Shown piece by piece: positions 23,267 to 33,789 of a stretch of DNA of 64,000 nucleotides. Origin of the DNA: Ralstonia wenshanensis (GTDB lineage: Bacteria; Pseudomonadota; Gammaproteobacteria; Burkholderiales; Burkholderiaceae); assembly GCF_021173085.1 (NCBI RefSeq), contig NZ_CP076413.1, positions 2,108,001 to 2,172,000 on the forward strand. The letters are read 5' to 3'. The position numbers and the translations under genes were made by a program. The notes under the pieces were generated by a model. That model was not told the origin of the DNA and ran no database searches. It was given only the letters and a program-made list of their open reading frames with translations. Every line of letters starts with the position of its first letter. Position 1 is the first letter of the stretch.

Positions 23267-23448
23267 CGATCTTTGGCGCCACCTCCCTGGCCTGCGCGAG
23301 AGCGGCGGGCCAGCGACCTCTCCGCGCTAGATGCAGCACGCATCGACTTAAGACCAATCTGATCGACCACCGTCCATCTGCCGCTTAGCATGGCGCCTGC
23401 TTGCGCAGCCGGCTTGGATGTCCGCTGCGGCCATCAGCGGAGACGGCC

Positions 23449-24180
23449 TTGGAATCCCCCAACTTCATCATCGACGGACACCTGCGCCTACCGGGTCTGG
23501 TGCGTATGCCGCCGCCCTTCGGGCCAACGCTCGATAACGTGCAGGCCAACGCCGCTACACAGGTCAGCGCGCCGATCGATCCCGCAGCCAACACGTGGGG
23601 GGACGCTGGTGCTGCGGACCACGGGCAGTGGCGTCGACGCGTGACTGTGCTGTCGATTGGCATGGCGTGCACATTGGCGGCTGCGCTGCTTGGCTGGCAG
23701 ACCGGGCAGCATCGGCAACCCGCTGCACAGCTTGATCAAACAACCGTGGCCGCCCTCCCCCCGCAGACCGCATCGCCACGTTCACTCGATCATTCTTTTG
23801 CGTCGCCGGCGGCGCCCGTGGAAACCAACGAAGCCACGGAGCCGCATGCCGCCACCACGGCAGCAGCCGCAGCCAACGTTGCCCAGGCGACCGATATGAC
23901 TTTCGACGAAACGGAAGTTGCCGCGCCGGTCATCGCTGCAACACCGCCGGCCGCGACGCCATTGCCGGTGAAGCCGCGGCCTCGAGCGCTGGCGCAGGCC
24001 GTCGCGCGCCCGCCGACGGCGTCCGAATTGCAGCACACACCCGTGTTGCACGACGAAACGCCAGCGTCCATCGAAGCCGAATGGGCCACGGCCGACACGG
24101 CGCCGATCACCTCAGCCTATGCAGCGCCGGGCACACCGGTGCACATCGAACTACAACGGCATAAGCGCTTCACGGACTGA
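23449..24180 (+). CDS. Single-pass membrane protein with Ala/Pro/Thr-rich periplasmic domain
   Basis: A 243-residue protein from the TTG at 23449, chosen because GGAGA lies five bases upstream; a TTG at 23401 would add 16 residues without a ribosome binding site. The N-terminal ~62 residues are polar, a single membrane segment follows at about 65-85 (VTVLSIGMACTLAAALLGW), and the rest is a low-complexity Ala/Thr/Pro/Glu linker. This topology (cytoplasmic N-terminus, long disordered periplasmic part) is seen in divisome or secretion accessory proteins, but no domain is recognisable. No enzyme motif. Confidence 0.55.
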   Translation: MESPNFIIDGHLRLPGLVRMPPPFGPTLDNVQANAATQVSAPIDPAANTWGDAGAADHGQWRRRVTVLSIGMACTLAAALLGWQTGQHRQPAAQLDQTTVAALPPQTASPRSLDHSFASPAAPVETNEATEPHAATTAAAAANVAQATDMTFDETEVAAPVIAATPPAATPLPVKPRPRALAQAVARPPTASELQHTPVLHDETPASIEAEWATADTAPITSAYAAPGTPVHIELQRHKRFTD

Positions 24181-24206
24181 ACAGCGCGCTGCGCCGTCGC
24201 GCTAGC

Positions 24207-24854
24207 TCAGTGCAGCTGGCCGCCCGTTTCGCGTACGTCGTGCAACGTGCGCAGCGTTGTCTCGATGGCGATGCGCAGACCAGTCACGATGGTGTCGTGC
24301 GCCATGCTCGGTTGCCCCGGGTGCTTGGCTGCCTGCGACGGCAGATACGGGATGTGGATGAAGCCGCCGCGCGTGGGCAGCTTGTGACGGGCGATGGCAT
24401 GCATCAGCCCATAGAAGACGTGGTTGCAGACAAAGGTACCGGCCGTCTGCGACACCGACGCAGGAACACCGCCCGCACGCAACTCGCGCACGATGGCCTT
24501 GATCGGCAGCGTTGAAAAATACGCGGCCGGTCCGTCGCTTGCGATTGCGATATCGATGGGCTGTTTGCCGGCGTTATCGGCAATGCGGGCGTCGTCGACA
24601 TTGATGGCGATGCGCTCGATGGCCATCTCGGCGCGGCCACCGGCCTGCCCCACGGCGATCACCACATCCGGCTGCAGTGTCTGCAGCAACTTGCCGAGCA
24701 CTTTGTTGGATTCACCAAAGATGGTCGGCAACTGGTGCGCAACGATGTCGGCGCCGGCGATTCCCTGCCCATCGAGGGTGCGCACGGCTTCCCACGACGG
24801 ATTGATGGGTTCGTTCTCGAACGGATCGAAACCGGTGACGAGGACGGTAGGCAT
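24207..24854 (-). CDS. pcp: Pyroglutamyl-peptidase I
   Basis: A 215-residue cysteine peptidase of family C15 that removes N-terminal pyroglutamate from peptides. The catalytic triad is visible as Glu80 (GRAEMAIERIAIN), Cys143 (TAGTFVCNHVFYGLMH) and His167 (GGFIHIPYLP), at the positions usual for the family. The start MPTVLVTGFDPFENEPINPSW is canonical. It is the last gene of a cluster that also encodes 5-oxoprolinase and a DUF969/DUF979 permease, so released pyroglutamate can be opened to glutamate. Confidence 0.95.
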   Translation of the reverse strand: MPTVLVTGFDPFENEPINPSWEAVRTLDGQGIAGADIVAHQLPTIFGESNKVLGKLLQTLQPDVVIAVGQAGGRAEMAIERIAINVDDARIADNAGKQPIDIAIASDGPAAYFSTLPIKAIVRELRAGGVPASVSQTAGTFVCNHVFYGLMHAIARHKLPTRGGFIHIPYLPSQAAKHPGQPSMAHDTIVTGLRIAIETTLRTLHDVRETGGQLH

Positions 24855-24932
24855 GACGTTCTCCTGCGTGCTGCGTAAGACTAAAACGATGATAAACGTC
24901 CGTCGAACATCATGCCCAAGCGCGTTGCGGCG

Positions 24933-25958
24933 TCAGTTGGCCTTGCTGCGCTTGTTCTCGAAGTTCAACAGGATGTCGACTTCTTCCGTGCCCGCGGTGT
25001 GCAGCCATTCACGCGTCAGGCGTTCGCCCAGGCGGCGCATGTCGCCCTGCAAGGTCACGTCGGGATTGAGCACGCGCACGCCGGTCTTGGCGAGCTCGGC
25101 TTCATCGCGCTCATAGGTCTGGCGGCTGGCGTCCCAACCCCGCGTCTCGTAATCCTTGGCGAGCTTGAGCACGGTCTGCTGCATCGCCGGCGGGAGCTTG
25201 GCGAAGCGCGCCTCGTTGACGAACACGGCGTTCTTCGGGATCCACGCGTTGACCTTGTAGTAATAGGTCATGCGCTGGCCAGCCTTCGTTTCCAGACCGG
25301 TGGACGGCGAGGTGACCATCGTGTCGATCCGCCCGCCGGCAATCGCGGCGGTCAGATCGGCGGCTTCCACCTGCACGGCCTGGGCACCATACAACTCGGC
25401 AATGCGCTTTTGCGCCGCGTTATAGGTGCGCAAACGATGTCCCTTCAGGTCGGACAAACGGGCGATCGGTGTTTCGGAATACAGGTTCTGCGGCGGCCAG
25501 GGTACGGCGTACAGCAGGCGCAATCCGTTGGCCTTCATCAGCGCTTCGATGTGGCTGCGCGAGGCATCCCACAGCAGGCGCGCATCGTTGTAGCCCGACA
25601 CCACGAAGGGAATCGAATCCACGCCGAAGAGCGGATCGCGCTGGGCCAGCGTCGAAAGCATCACCTCCCCCGCCTCGGCTTTGCCGTCCTTGACGCCGTC
25701 AAAGATGGCGGCCGGCTTGAGCAGCGTACCGTTCGGATAAACCTCAAGCTTGAGCCCGCCGTTGGTGGCGCTGCTGACGGCGCTGGCGAAGGCCTGCAGG
25801 TTTTGCGTATGGAAATTGAGGGCCGGATACGGCGTGGCCACTCGGAGCGTTTCCGCGCTGGCGTGCGCGGCGGAAATCAGCGACAGGGCGCTAACTGCGA
25901 GAACACAAAGAAAGCGGCGTCCCGACATGGAACGGCCGCTCGTCATCTGGCTGCTCAT
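24933..25958 (-). CDS. TRAP-type (DctP family) solute-binding protein, orphan
   Basis: A 341-residue periplasmic protein with a signal peptide (RRFLCVLAVSALSLISAAHASA) and the DctP fold: LRVATPYPALNFHTQNLQAFASAVSSATNGGLKLEVYPNGTL, then LKGHRLRTYNAAQKRIAELYGAQAVQVEAADLTAAIAGGRIDTMVTSP with the conserved Arg of the carboxylate clamp (RLRTYN). No DctQ or DctM membrane partners are nearby; instead the neighbours are the DUF979/DUF969 membrane proteins. Either it serves a TRAP permease elsewhere or it feeds the adjacent permease. By context the ligand may be pyroglutamate. An earlier or later Met among the first 11 residues could be the true start. Confidence 0.82.
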   Translation of the reverse strand: MSSQMTSGRSMSGRRFLCVLAVSALSLISAAHASAETLRVATPYPALNFHTQNLQAFASAVSSATNGGLKLEVYPNGTLLKPAAIFDGVKDGKAEAGEVMLSTLAQRDPLFGVDSIPFVVSGYNDARLLWDASRSHIEALMKANGLRLLYAVPWPPQNLYSETPIARLSDLKGHRLRTYNAAQKRIAELYGAQAVQVEAADLTAAIAGGRIDTMVTSPSTGLETKAGQRMTYYYKVNAWIPKNAVFVNEARFAKLPPAMQQTVLKLAKDYETRGWDASRQTYERDEAELAKTGVRVLNPDVTLQGDMRRLGERLTREWLHTAGTEEVDILLNFENKRSKAN

Positions 25959-26097
25959 GAATCCCCCCGGAGAAAGAGCACGATGCGAGGTCTACGACCG
26001 CATGCCCTTGTCTCGCGGGCAGCGATCGCGCTTGGTGACGTCGGCGGGGGAAGAACCGCCCGCGTGACGCACACCGCACGCGACGCATTAAACACGA

Positions 26098-27054
26098 TTA
26101 GTGGAGCATCAGGAAGTACAAGAGCAGGATATTGGCTGTAAGCAACAGCAGCGCGGTCGGGACTTGCGCTTTGATCACAGCGTTCTTATCGGACAACTCC
26201 AGCAACGCAGCCGGCACGATATTGAAGTTCGCCGCCATCGGGGTCATCAGCGTGCCGCAGTAGCCCGAGAACATGCCGATGGCCGCCATCACCGCCGGGT
26301 TGCCATGGAACACGCCCACCAGGATCGGCACCCCCACGCCGCCCGTCATGACCGGGAAGGCTGCAAAGCCGTTGCCCATGATGACGGTGAACAGCGCCAT
26401 GCCCACGCAATAGACAACGACCGCAACGAGGCGATAGTCCATGTTGATGTAGGCGGTGGTCAGGTGCGCAACAGCCTTGCCCACTCCGGCATCGGCGAAG
26501 ACGAGACCCAGCATGGCCAGCATCTGCGGCAGCACCAGCGCCCAGCCGAGCGACTCCGTCAGCCGGCGCGATTCACGCATGGCCTGCACCGGCGTGTCGC
26601 GCGTCAGCCAGCACGCCAGCGCGAGCGAGATGATGCAGCCCAGGCCCAGCGAGACGAAGGTCTGGTTCTTCGGATCGAGCAGCAGATCGCCGCCGATCTT
26701 GATGTCCTTCAGGAACACGCTGCCGATGACGGTGACCAGCGGAATGGTCAGTGCCGGAATGAACAGGCGGTTACCCAGGCGTTTGGCGGATGCACGGCGC
26801 TCTTCTGCCGGCAGTTCGCCATGCTTGCCCAGCGTTACACCGCCCGTGCCGGCCAGCAGCGCCATCACCACGGCGCCGATGCCCACCGCGATCGGCGGGA
26901 TCTTGTCGCCAACGAGAAAGATGACGGCGAAGATCGCCCAGAACAGGCCCGTGGTCCAGCGACGCGGGTGGTTCTTGTCGGCAAAGGTCATCAGCGCGGT
27001 GATCGTCAGGATGATCCCGGCCAGCCAGTACAGATAGTTGATTGACAGAATCAT
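26098..27054 (-). CDS. DUF979 family membrane protein
   Basis: A 318-residue integral membrane protein with 8-10 hydrophobic segments (MILSINYLYWLAGIILTITALMTF at the N-terminus, VPTALLLLTANILLLYFLML at the C-terminus) and a conserved MGNGFAAFPVMTGGVGVPILVG, which resembles the substrate loop of ion-coupled carboxylate permeases. DUF979 is always paired with DUF969; together they look like the two halves of a larger transporter. The ATG lies 3 bp after the DUF969 stop. Its place next to 5-oxoprolinase genes points to pyroglutamate transport, an inference from context. Confidence 0.85.
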   Translation of the reverse strand: MILSINYLYWLAGIILTITALMTFADKNHPRRWTTGLFWAIFAVIFLVGDKIPPIAVGIGAVVMALLAGTGGVTLGKHGELPAEERRASAKRLGNRLFIPALTIPLVTVIGSVFLKDIKIGGDLLLDPKNQTFVSLGLGCIISLALACWLTRDTPVQAMRESRRLTESLGWALVLPQMLAMLGLVFADAGVGKAVAHLTTAYINMDYRLVAVVVYCVGMALFTVIMGNGFAAFPVMTGGVGVPILVGVFHGNPAVMAAIGMFSGYCGTLMTPMAANFNIVPAALLELSDKNAVIKAQVPTALLLLTANILLLYFLMLH

Positions 27055-27057
27055 GGC

Positions 27058-27783
27058 TTACCCCTGCTTGGCCGCGGCCGCGTTGGTGTTAGCGGCGGCA
27101 CCCATTTCACGGGCAAGCCAGCCGTCCAGGCGCTTGAGGCGCACCGAGTGGATCAGGAACGCGCAGACCGCGGTCGGGATGCCCCACACAGCGATGTGCA
27201 GCGGTTCCACGTCGATGCCCGAGCCGAGCAGGAACGTGTGCATCAGCGCGATGGCGCCAAAGGCCACGAAGATGTCTTCGCCGAAGAACAGGCCGACGTT
27301 GTCGGTGGCGGCGCAGAAGGCCAGCAGGCGTTCGCGCACCGGCGCCGGCAGTTTGCCGAAGCGGTTTTCGGCGGCACCTTCGGCCATTGGGGCCAGCAGC
27401 GGACGGACCATCTGCGGATGCCCACCGAGGCTCGTCAGACCGGCAGCCGCCGTCAGCTCGCGCACGGCGAGGTAGACGATCAGCAGACGGCCCACCGTGG
27501 CCGATTGGATGCGCGAGATCCAGTTCTGCGCGTGCTCACGCAAGCCGTGACGCTCGAGCAAACCCACCACCGCGAGCGGCAGCAGGATGATCAGCGGCAA
27601 CGTCCGCGTCTTGATGATGCCCGTCCCGATCGCCGTCAGGATTTGGTCGATGGACATCGATGCCGCAAAGCCGGTGGCGATGGCGGCCACGGCCACCACC
27701 AGCATCGGATTGAATCGCAGGATGAACCCCGCGATGATGACGGCCACCCCGATCAGCGGCCATAGATTCACTGCCGTACCCAT
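27058..27783 (-). CDS. DUF969 family membrane protein
   Basis: A 241-residue integral membrane protein (VNLWPLIGVAVIIAGFILRFNPMLVVAVAAIATGFAASM; KTRTLPLIILLPLAVVGLLERHGLREHAQNWI; FCAATDNVGLFFGEDIFVAFGAIALMHTFL) with six or so segments. It is the obligate partner of DUF979 encoded 3 bp downstream. Probable two-component permease; substrate inferred as 5-oxoproline because of the flanking pxp and pcp genes. Confidence 0.85.
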   Translation of the reverse strand: MGTAVNLWPLIGVAVIIAGFILRFNPMLVVAVAAIATGFAASMSIDQILTAIGTGIIKTRTLPLIILLPLAVVGLLERHGLREHAQNWISRIQSATVGRLLIVYLAVRELTAAAGLTSLGGHPQMVRPLLAPMAEGAAENRFGKLPAPVRERLLAFCAATDNVGLFFGEDIFVAFGAIALMHTFLLGSGIDVEPLHIAVWGIPTAVCAFLIHSVRLKRLDGWLAREMGAAANTNAAAAKQG

Positions 27784-27803
27784 GTGGTGCTTCCCCCCAA
27801 GTT

Positions 27804-27832
27804 AATAAAAAGCCCCGCTGGAAGGACGGGGC
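27804..27832 (-). terminator. Intrinsic terminator inside the pyroglutamate cluster
   Basis: Stem GCCCCG / CGGGGC with a 9-nt loop and a run of T (TTTTTATTAA) on the minus strand, between the pxpA stop and the DUF969 start. It may reduce expression of the permease genes relative to pxpBCA, or the permease genes may have their own promoter. Confidence 0.75.
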
Positions 27833-27838
27833 CGTGGC

Positions 27839-28582
27839 TCAGGCGCCGGCGCGAACAGCGATCCCTTCGCTGCCCAGCCGTTCCCGAATGCGTCGCGCGA
27901 ACGCCAGCGCATGCGCGCCGTCGCCGTGCAGACAAACCGTTTCCGCGCGGATCGGAACCCACGTGCCATCGATGGCCTTTACGCGCTGCTCGCGCACCAT
28001 CGTCAGCGTCTGGTCGAGCGCGGCATCTTCGCTGTCGATCAGGGCACCCGGCGTGCCGCGTTTGACGAGCGAGCCGTCCGCGTTGTACCCGCGATCGGCA
28101 AACACCTCTTCCTTGGCCTGCAGGCCAAGCTCGCGCGCGGCCTTGACCAGCTCACCGCCCGCCAGACCAAACACGACGAGCGACGGATCGAAATCACGGA
28201 TCGCGCGCACGATGGCGACGGCCAGAGGCCGGTCACGCGAAGCCTGGTTGTACAGCGCGCCATGCGCCTTCACGTGGGCGAGCTTGCCACCCTGCGCGCG
28301 CACGATGGCCGACAGCCCGCCGATCTGGAACAGCACGCCCGCGTAGATTTCATCCGGCGGGAGGTGCATTTGAGTGCGGCCGAAGTTTTCGCGATCAGGA
28401 AAACTCGGATGCGCGCCGATCGATACGCCCTGGCGTAGCGCCCAGCCGACGGTCTGGCGCATCGTGTTGACGTCGCCGGCGTGCCAGCCGCACGCGATGT
28501 TGGCGGAACTCACCAGCGTGAGGAGCGCCTCGTCGGTATCGCAGCCCTCGCCGAGGTCGGCGTTCAGATCAATTGCAGTCAT
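27839..28582 (-). CDS. pxpA: 5-oxoprolinase subunit A (LamB/YcsF family)
   Basis: A 247-residue protein with the YcsF signature [38 protein letters not shown] and [47 protein letters not shown]. PxpA, with PxpB and PxpC, forms the ATP-dependent prokaryotic 5-oxoprolinase that opens pyroglutamate to glutamate. Transcribed after pxpC with 19 bp spacing. Confidence 0.94.
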   Translation of the reverse strand: MTAIDLNADLGEGCDTDEALLTLVSSANIACGWHAGDVNTMRQTVGWALRQGVSIGAHPSFPDRENFGRTQMHLPPDEIYAGVLFQIGGLSAIVRAQGGKLAHVKAHGALYNQASRDRPLAVAIVRAIRDFDPSLVVFGLAGGELVKAARELGLQAKEEVFADRGYNADGSLVKRGTPGALIDSEDAALDQTLTMVREQRVKAIDGTWVPIRAETVCLHGDGAHALAFARRIRERLGSEGIAVRAGA

Positions 28583-28601
28583 GGTGTTGTCTTCCGGTGC
28601 A

Positions 28602-29651
28602 TCAGGCGTTCAGTCGCGTCTTGGCGGTGCGGTGCGCGCTCGACAGAATGCCCTGGCGCTGCCAATCCAGCGCGGTTTCAATTTGCTGCAGATACCGTGC
28701 CACGTCGGCGCGGGCGGCTTCGGCCTGCTCCAGCGTCACGCGCTCGAAGCGCACGCGCGTGCCAAGCGGAATCTGCGCCAGCCGCCATTGGTCGGCCAGG
28801 ATGACGGAGCCGATCTTCGGATAGCCGCCCGTGGTTTGCGCATCGGCCATCAGCACAATGGGCTGGCCAGACGGCGGCACCTGGATCACGCCAGGCACCA
28901 CGCCGTGCGAGAGCAGATCGCCGCTGCGCTGCTTCTTGCGCTTGAGTTCCGGCCCTTGCAGGCGAAAGCCCATGCGGTTGCTGTTGGGCGTAAGCGTCCA
29001 GTCTGATTCCCAGAACGCGGCTTGCGCGTCGGCAACGAAATCGTCGTATTCGGGACCCGGCAACACGCGCATGACGGGCGTGTCCTTCTGCGCGCGGTCG
29101 AATGTCCAGCGGGCTGCCTTCACGGCAACGGTATCGCCGCTGATGTCGGGGGCATACGTCGTATCGGCAGGCAGCACGGGCAGCCTGTCGCCGTCCTTCA
29201 GCGGGCGCCCGTCAAGGCCGCCGAATCCGGCTTTCAGATCGGTGCTGCGCGAGCCCATCATCTCGGGCACATCAATGCCACCGGCCACGCAGAGATAGGC
29301 GCGCACGCCGCCCTGGGCCACACGCAAGGTCAGCGTCTGACCGCGCTGCACGGGAATGGCGCGCCATGCATGCACCGGTGCGCCGTCAAGCGTGGCGCGG
29401 CAATCCGCACCCGTCAGCGCGATCAGGCCATTGGCGTGGAAGCGCAGCGTGGCGTTGCCCAGCGTGAACTCGATGCCCGCCGCATCACTGCGGTTACCAA
29501 CCAGGCGGTTGCCCACATACAGCGACAGCGGATCGAGCGCGCCCGACGTGCATACGCCAAAGCGGCGATAGCCGGTGCGGCCCAGGTCTTGCACGGTGGC
29601 CAGCACGCCGGCACGCACGATCTCGATCATGGGTTGGGGTTTCGAACTCAT
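28602..29651 (-). CDS. pxpC: 5-oxoprolinase subunit C (biotin-dependent carboxyltransferase/KipA family)
   Basis: A 349-residue cyclophilin-like-fold protein: [75 protein letters not shown] and [60 protein letters not shown]. These are the standard KipA/PxpC landmarks. It overlaps pxpB by 4 bases and is therefore coupled. Confidence 0.94.
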   Translation of the reverse strand: MSSKPQPMIEIVRAGVLATVQDLGRTGYRRFGVCTSGALDPLSLYVGNRLVGNRSDAAGIEFTLGNATLRFHANGLIALTGADCRATLDGAPVHAWRAIPVQRGQTLTLRVAQGGVRAYLCVAGGIDVPEMMGSRSTDLKAGFGGLDGRPLKDGDRLPVLPADTTYAPDISGDTVAVKAARWTFDRAQKDTPVMRVLPGPEYDDFVADAQAAFWESDWTLTPNSNRMGFRLQGPELKRKKQRSGDLLSHGVVPGVIQVPPSGQPIVLMADAQTTGGYPKIGSVILADQWRLAQIPLGTRVRFERVTLEQAEAARADVARYLQQIETALDWQRQGILSSAHRTAKTRLNA

Positions 29652-30295
29652 GCGAGCACCTTCGAGGCAACAAAACGGATGCGGTCTCCAGGCGAGAGCA
29701 GCGTGGGGGGATTGCGCTGCGGCATGAAGAGCGCCGCGTCTGTACGGCCCAGCAGTTGCCAGCCACCGGGGGATGCGGCCGGGTAGATGCCCGTCTGCTC
29801 ACCGCCGATGCCCACCGAGCCGGCCGGCACGGCCATGCGCGGCTCGGCGCGGCGCGGCGTGGCGAGCGACTTGTCGAGCCCGCCCATGTAGGCAAAGCCG
29901 GGCTGGAAGCCCAGGAAATAGACGATGTATTCGGGCGCGGTGTGGCGACGCACGACTTCGGCCGTGCTCAGGCCAGTGTGCCTGGCCACTTCGCGCAGGT
30001 CGGGACCTTCGTCACCGCCATATGCGACTTCGATGTCGACGAGTTTGCCGTCGGCCACCAGCGCCTGGCTTTCTTCCCAGGCTTCGCGCAGTTGGGTGGC
30101 CAATCGCTGCGCATCGGCCATTGGGCCGAACACGAGCGTGAGGTTGTTCATGCCGGGCACCACGTCGACCACGCCCGCCCAATTGGACGCGCGCGAAGCC
30201 ATCGCCCAGATGCGCTGCTGACAAGTCAGGGTGGCCGGTGGCGGCACTTCGCACAACAGCGCCAGTTCTCCCAGCCGGTGAATCGTGCACTGCAA
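29648..30295 (-). CDS. pxpB: 5-oxoprolinase subunit B (KipI family)
   Basis: A 215-residue protein with the KipI/PxpB landmarks VPGMNNLTLVFGP, VDIEVAYGGDEGPDLREVARHTGLSTAEVVRRH and YIVYFLGFQPGFAYMGGLDKSLATPRR, GGEQTGIYPAASPGGWQLLGRTD. It appears to start with TTG (GGGGG-rich site just upstream), as I find no ATG in frame before the conserved region. First gene of the pxpBCA-DUF969-DUF979-dctP-pcp run. Upstream (30351-30411) is a distinctly AT-rich segment that probably carries the promoter. Confidence 0.9.
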   Translation of the reverse strand: MQCTIHRLGELALLCEVPPPATLTCQQRIWAMASRASNWAGVVDVVPGMNNLTLVFGPMADAQRLATQLREAWEESQALVADGKLVDIEVAYGGDEGPDLREVARHTGLSTAEVVRRHTAPEYIVYFLGFQPGFAYMGGLDKSLATPRRAEPRMAVPAGSVGIGGEQTGIYPAASPGGWQLLGRTDAALFMPQRNPPTLLSPGDRIRFVASKVLA

Positions 30296-30573
30296 CTTGA
30301 CCCCCGTCTCGTGTGCACCGCTGGCGGGAAGATCCCAGCAAAACGATGCGCGATTGAATACGAAAGCGATACGTTAATAAATTGTCGATAAATTATGTAT
30401 AAGAAGTAACCCTTAGTCACTCAGGGCCAAGTCGCGGCGGAACGCGGTCCGGCTGCACTCATCATAGGTGCCGGACACGGTCAGCGTGACGGGCATGTTA
30501 TGCCCGAGTCATATGAAAAGAGGAAGACGCCTCTAGAACAAGAGGCATTAAGGAACAGCGGGAAGCGCGAAGA

Positions 30574-31788
30574 TCAGGCGCTGGGCTCTTCGCGCGTGAT
30601 GCGCAGGCCCAGAACCAGCGCGGCAACGGCGCACACCGCCATCATGCCCAGCAGCGGCAGCGCGGTCTGGCCAATGGCGGCGACCACCGTACCCGTCACC
30701 ATGCCGAGGCCGAATTGCATGGCGCCCATAAGCGCCGAGCCCGTACCCGCACGCGCGCCCTGCCCTGCCATTGCGAGCGCCCCGGTGTTGGGCGAGATGC
30801 AGCCGATCGACGCGATGTAGCAGAACAGCGCCGCCAGCACGAGCGGCAGCGGCGTATAACCCGCCGCGGCGGCTGCAGCAGCCAGCACGCTGGTGATAAC
30901 CGGCACCCACAGCGCCCGGCGCAGCACGCGCGCCGGCGAGTACTTGCGCACCAGCCGCACATTCACGCGCGATGCTGCGATCATCCCCGCCGCGTTGCTG
31001 CCAAACACCCACGCATAGTGCGAGGGCGTCAGCCCATAACCGTCGATCAGCACGAACGACGACACGGTGATGTACGCAAACATGCCTGACAGAAACACCG
31101 CGCCGCACCACATATAGGCGGCGTAGTGGTGATCGCGCAGCAGCTCCCAGTAGTCGCGCAGCACATGGCTGACTGCCAGCTTGCGCGCCTGCTCGGGCGC
31201 CAGCGACTCGCGCATCAGGTAGTGCACGGCCACCAGCGACAGCACGCCAAATGCTGTCAGCAATGCAAAGATGACCCGCCACGTTGCGAACTGCAGCACC
31301 GCGCCGCCAATCATCGGCGCGAGGATGGGCGCCACACCCATCACCAGCATCAGCGTCGAATAAGCCTGCGCGGCGCCGGCCGGGTCCATGCGATCACGCA
31401 CGGCAGCGCGTGCGATGACCATGCCCGCGCAGCCGCCAAACCCCTGCACGCCGCGCAGCACGGCCAGCATCGTAGCGTCCTTGGCAAATGCGCAGCCAAT
31501 GGATGCCGCCACGTACATCGCCAGACCGATATAGAGCGGCGGCTTGCGGCCAAACCGATCGCTGGCCGGGCCGTAGATAAGCTGGCCGATCGCCAGGCTG
31601 ATCAGGAAGACGGTCAGCGTGAGCCCCGCCGCAGCCGACGACGTATTCAGATCGCGCGCGATGGTCGGCAGGCTCGGCAGGTACATGTCGACCGACAGCG
31701 GGCCGATGGCCGTGAGCGCGCCAAGCAGCAGGAGCCAGCCTGGAATCGGGCCTGGCATGCGGGATCGTGCGGGAGCGGGAGCAGTCAT
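30574..31788 (-). CDS. Bcr/CflA-family multidrug MFS exporter
   Basis: A 404-residue 12-TM major facilitator. The N-terminus (GPIPGWLLLLGALTAIGPLSVDMYLPSLPTIARDLNTSSAAAGLTLTVFLISLAIGQLIYGPASDRFGRKPPLYIGL) is the Bcr/CflA signature with motif A GPASDRFGRK. SPNTGALAM in the C-terminal half is also typical. It should export drugs such as bicyclomycin or small peptides by proton antiport. The start MTAPAPARS is taken because the longer reading is non-conserved. Not in an operon. Confidence 0.88.
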   Translation of the reverse strand: MTAPAPARSRMPGPIPGWLLLLGALTAIGPLSVDMYLPSLPTIARDLNTSSAAAGLTLTVFLISLAIGQLIYGPASDRFGRKPPLYIGLAMYVAASIGCAFAKDATMLAVLRGVQGFGGCAGMVIARAAVRDRMDPAGAAQAYSTLMLVMGVAPILAPMIGGAVLQFATWRVIFALLTAFGVLSLVAVHYLMRESLAPEQARKLAVSHVLRDYWELLRDHHYAAYMWCGAVFLSGMFAYITVSSFVLIDGYGLTPSHYAWVFGSNAAGMIAASRVNVRLVRKYSPARVLRRALWVPVITSVLAAAAAAAGYTPLPLVLAALFCYIASIGCISPNTGALAMAGQGARAGTGSALMGAMQFGLGMVTGTVVAAIGQTALPLLGMMAVCAVAALVLGLRITREEPSA

Positions 31789-32157
31789 GAAGGGAGAGCG
31801 GGACGCGGCAGCTGACGTGCGGCCCGCGCCGAAGCAAACCGAGAACTGTAGCGCAAAGTAGCCAACCACGGGCGCGCACCGGTCAGGTGCAACTCAGCTC
31901 ATGCGCCCCACCCGAGGGCTGCGCTTGCAACCTGCATACGTCGGCATGACAAGCTGGAACCCGCAAATGGGCCCGATGAGCCCGGCACGGGATTTGCACT
32001 CTGCCACCCCTCGTACGAGGCAGTCGCAAGCGGGCTGAAATCCCCGTCTGGAGCGGTGCCGGACGATATAATTTATGGTTGATGGCAAGCATCACGCAAC
32101 CATGATGATTGCTGCGATGCGTCGGCGCGAACCTGCATCGGCGTTACCTGTTGTGAA
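31789..32157. other. Intergenic region with unexplained conserved-looking segment
   Basis: 369 bp between a divergent exporter and the ABC transporter. 31885-32060 holds overlapping short reading frames on the minus strand in two frames, a perfect 12-bp palindrome CCTCGTACGAGG at 32010-32021 and several short stems (GGGCCCG/CGGGCTC type). A perfect TATAAT at 32067-32072 may be the -10 of the transporter operon, but no -35 is evident. I cannot assign a known RNA or repeat to it. Confidence 0.5.
32067..32072 (+). promoter_or_regulatory. -10-like hexamer upstream of the BMP-type ABC operon
   Basis: Perfect TATAAT about 85 bp before the first gene; no matching -35 at 16-18 bp, so tentative. Confidence 0.35.

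Positions 32158-33781
<1,624 letters not shown>

Positions 33782-33789
<8 letters not shown>

Noticed and set aside
19900-23300. Duplicate of the tRNA-Ser 3' end as an attachment site
   Set aside because: I looked for a second copy of the T-arm/acceptor sequence (TTCGAATCTCACCGCTTCC) and did not find it; the element boundary is therefore not defined.
31883-32095. Two overlapping short minus-strand frames (about 65-70 codons)
   Set aside because: No ribosome binding site; both frames are open over the same segment, which argues for an RNA or repeat rather than a protein. Kept as an unexplained segment instead.
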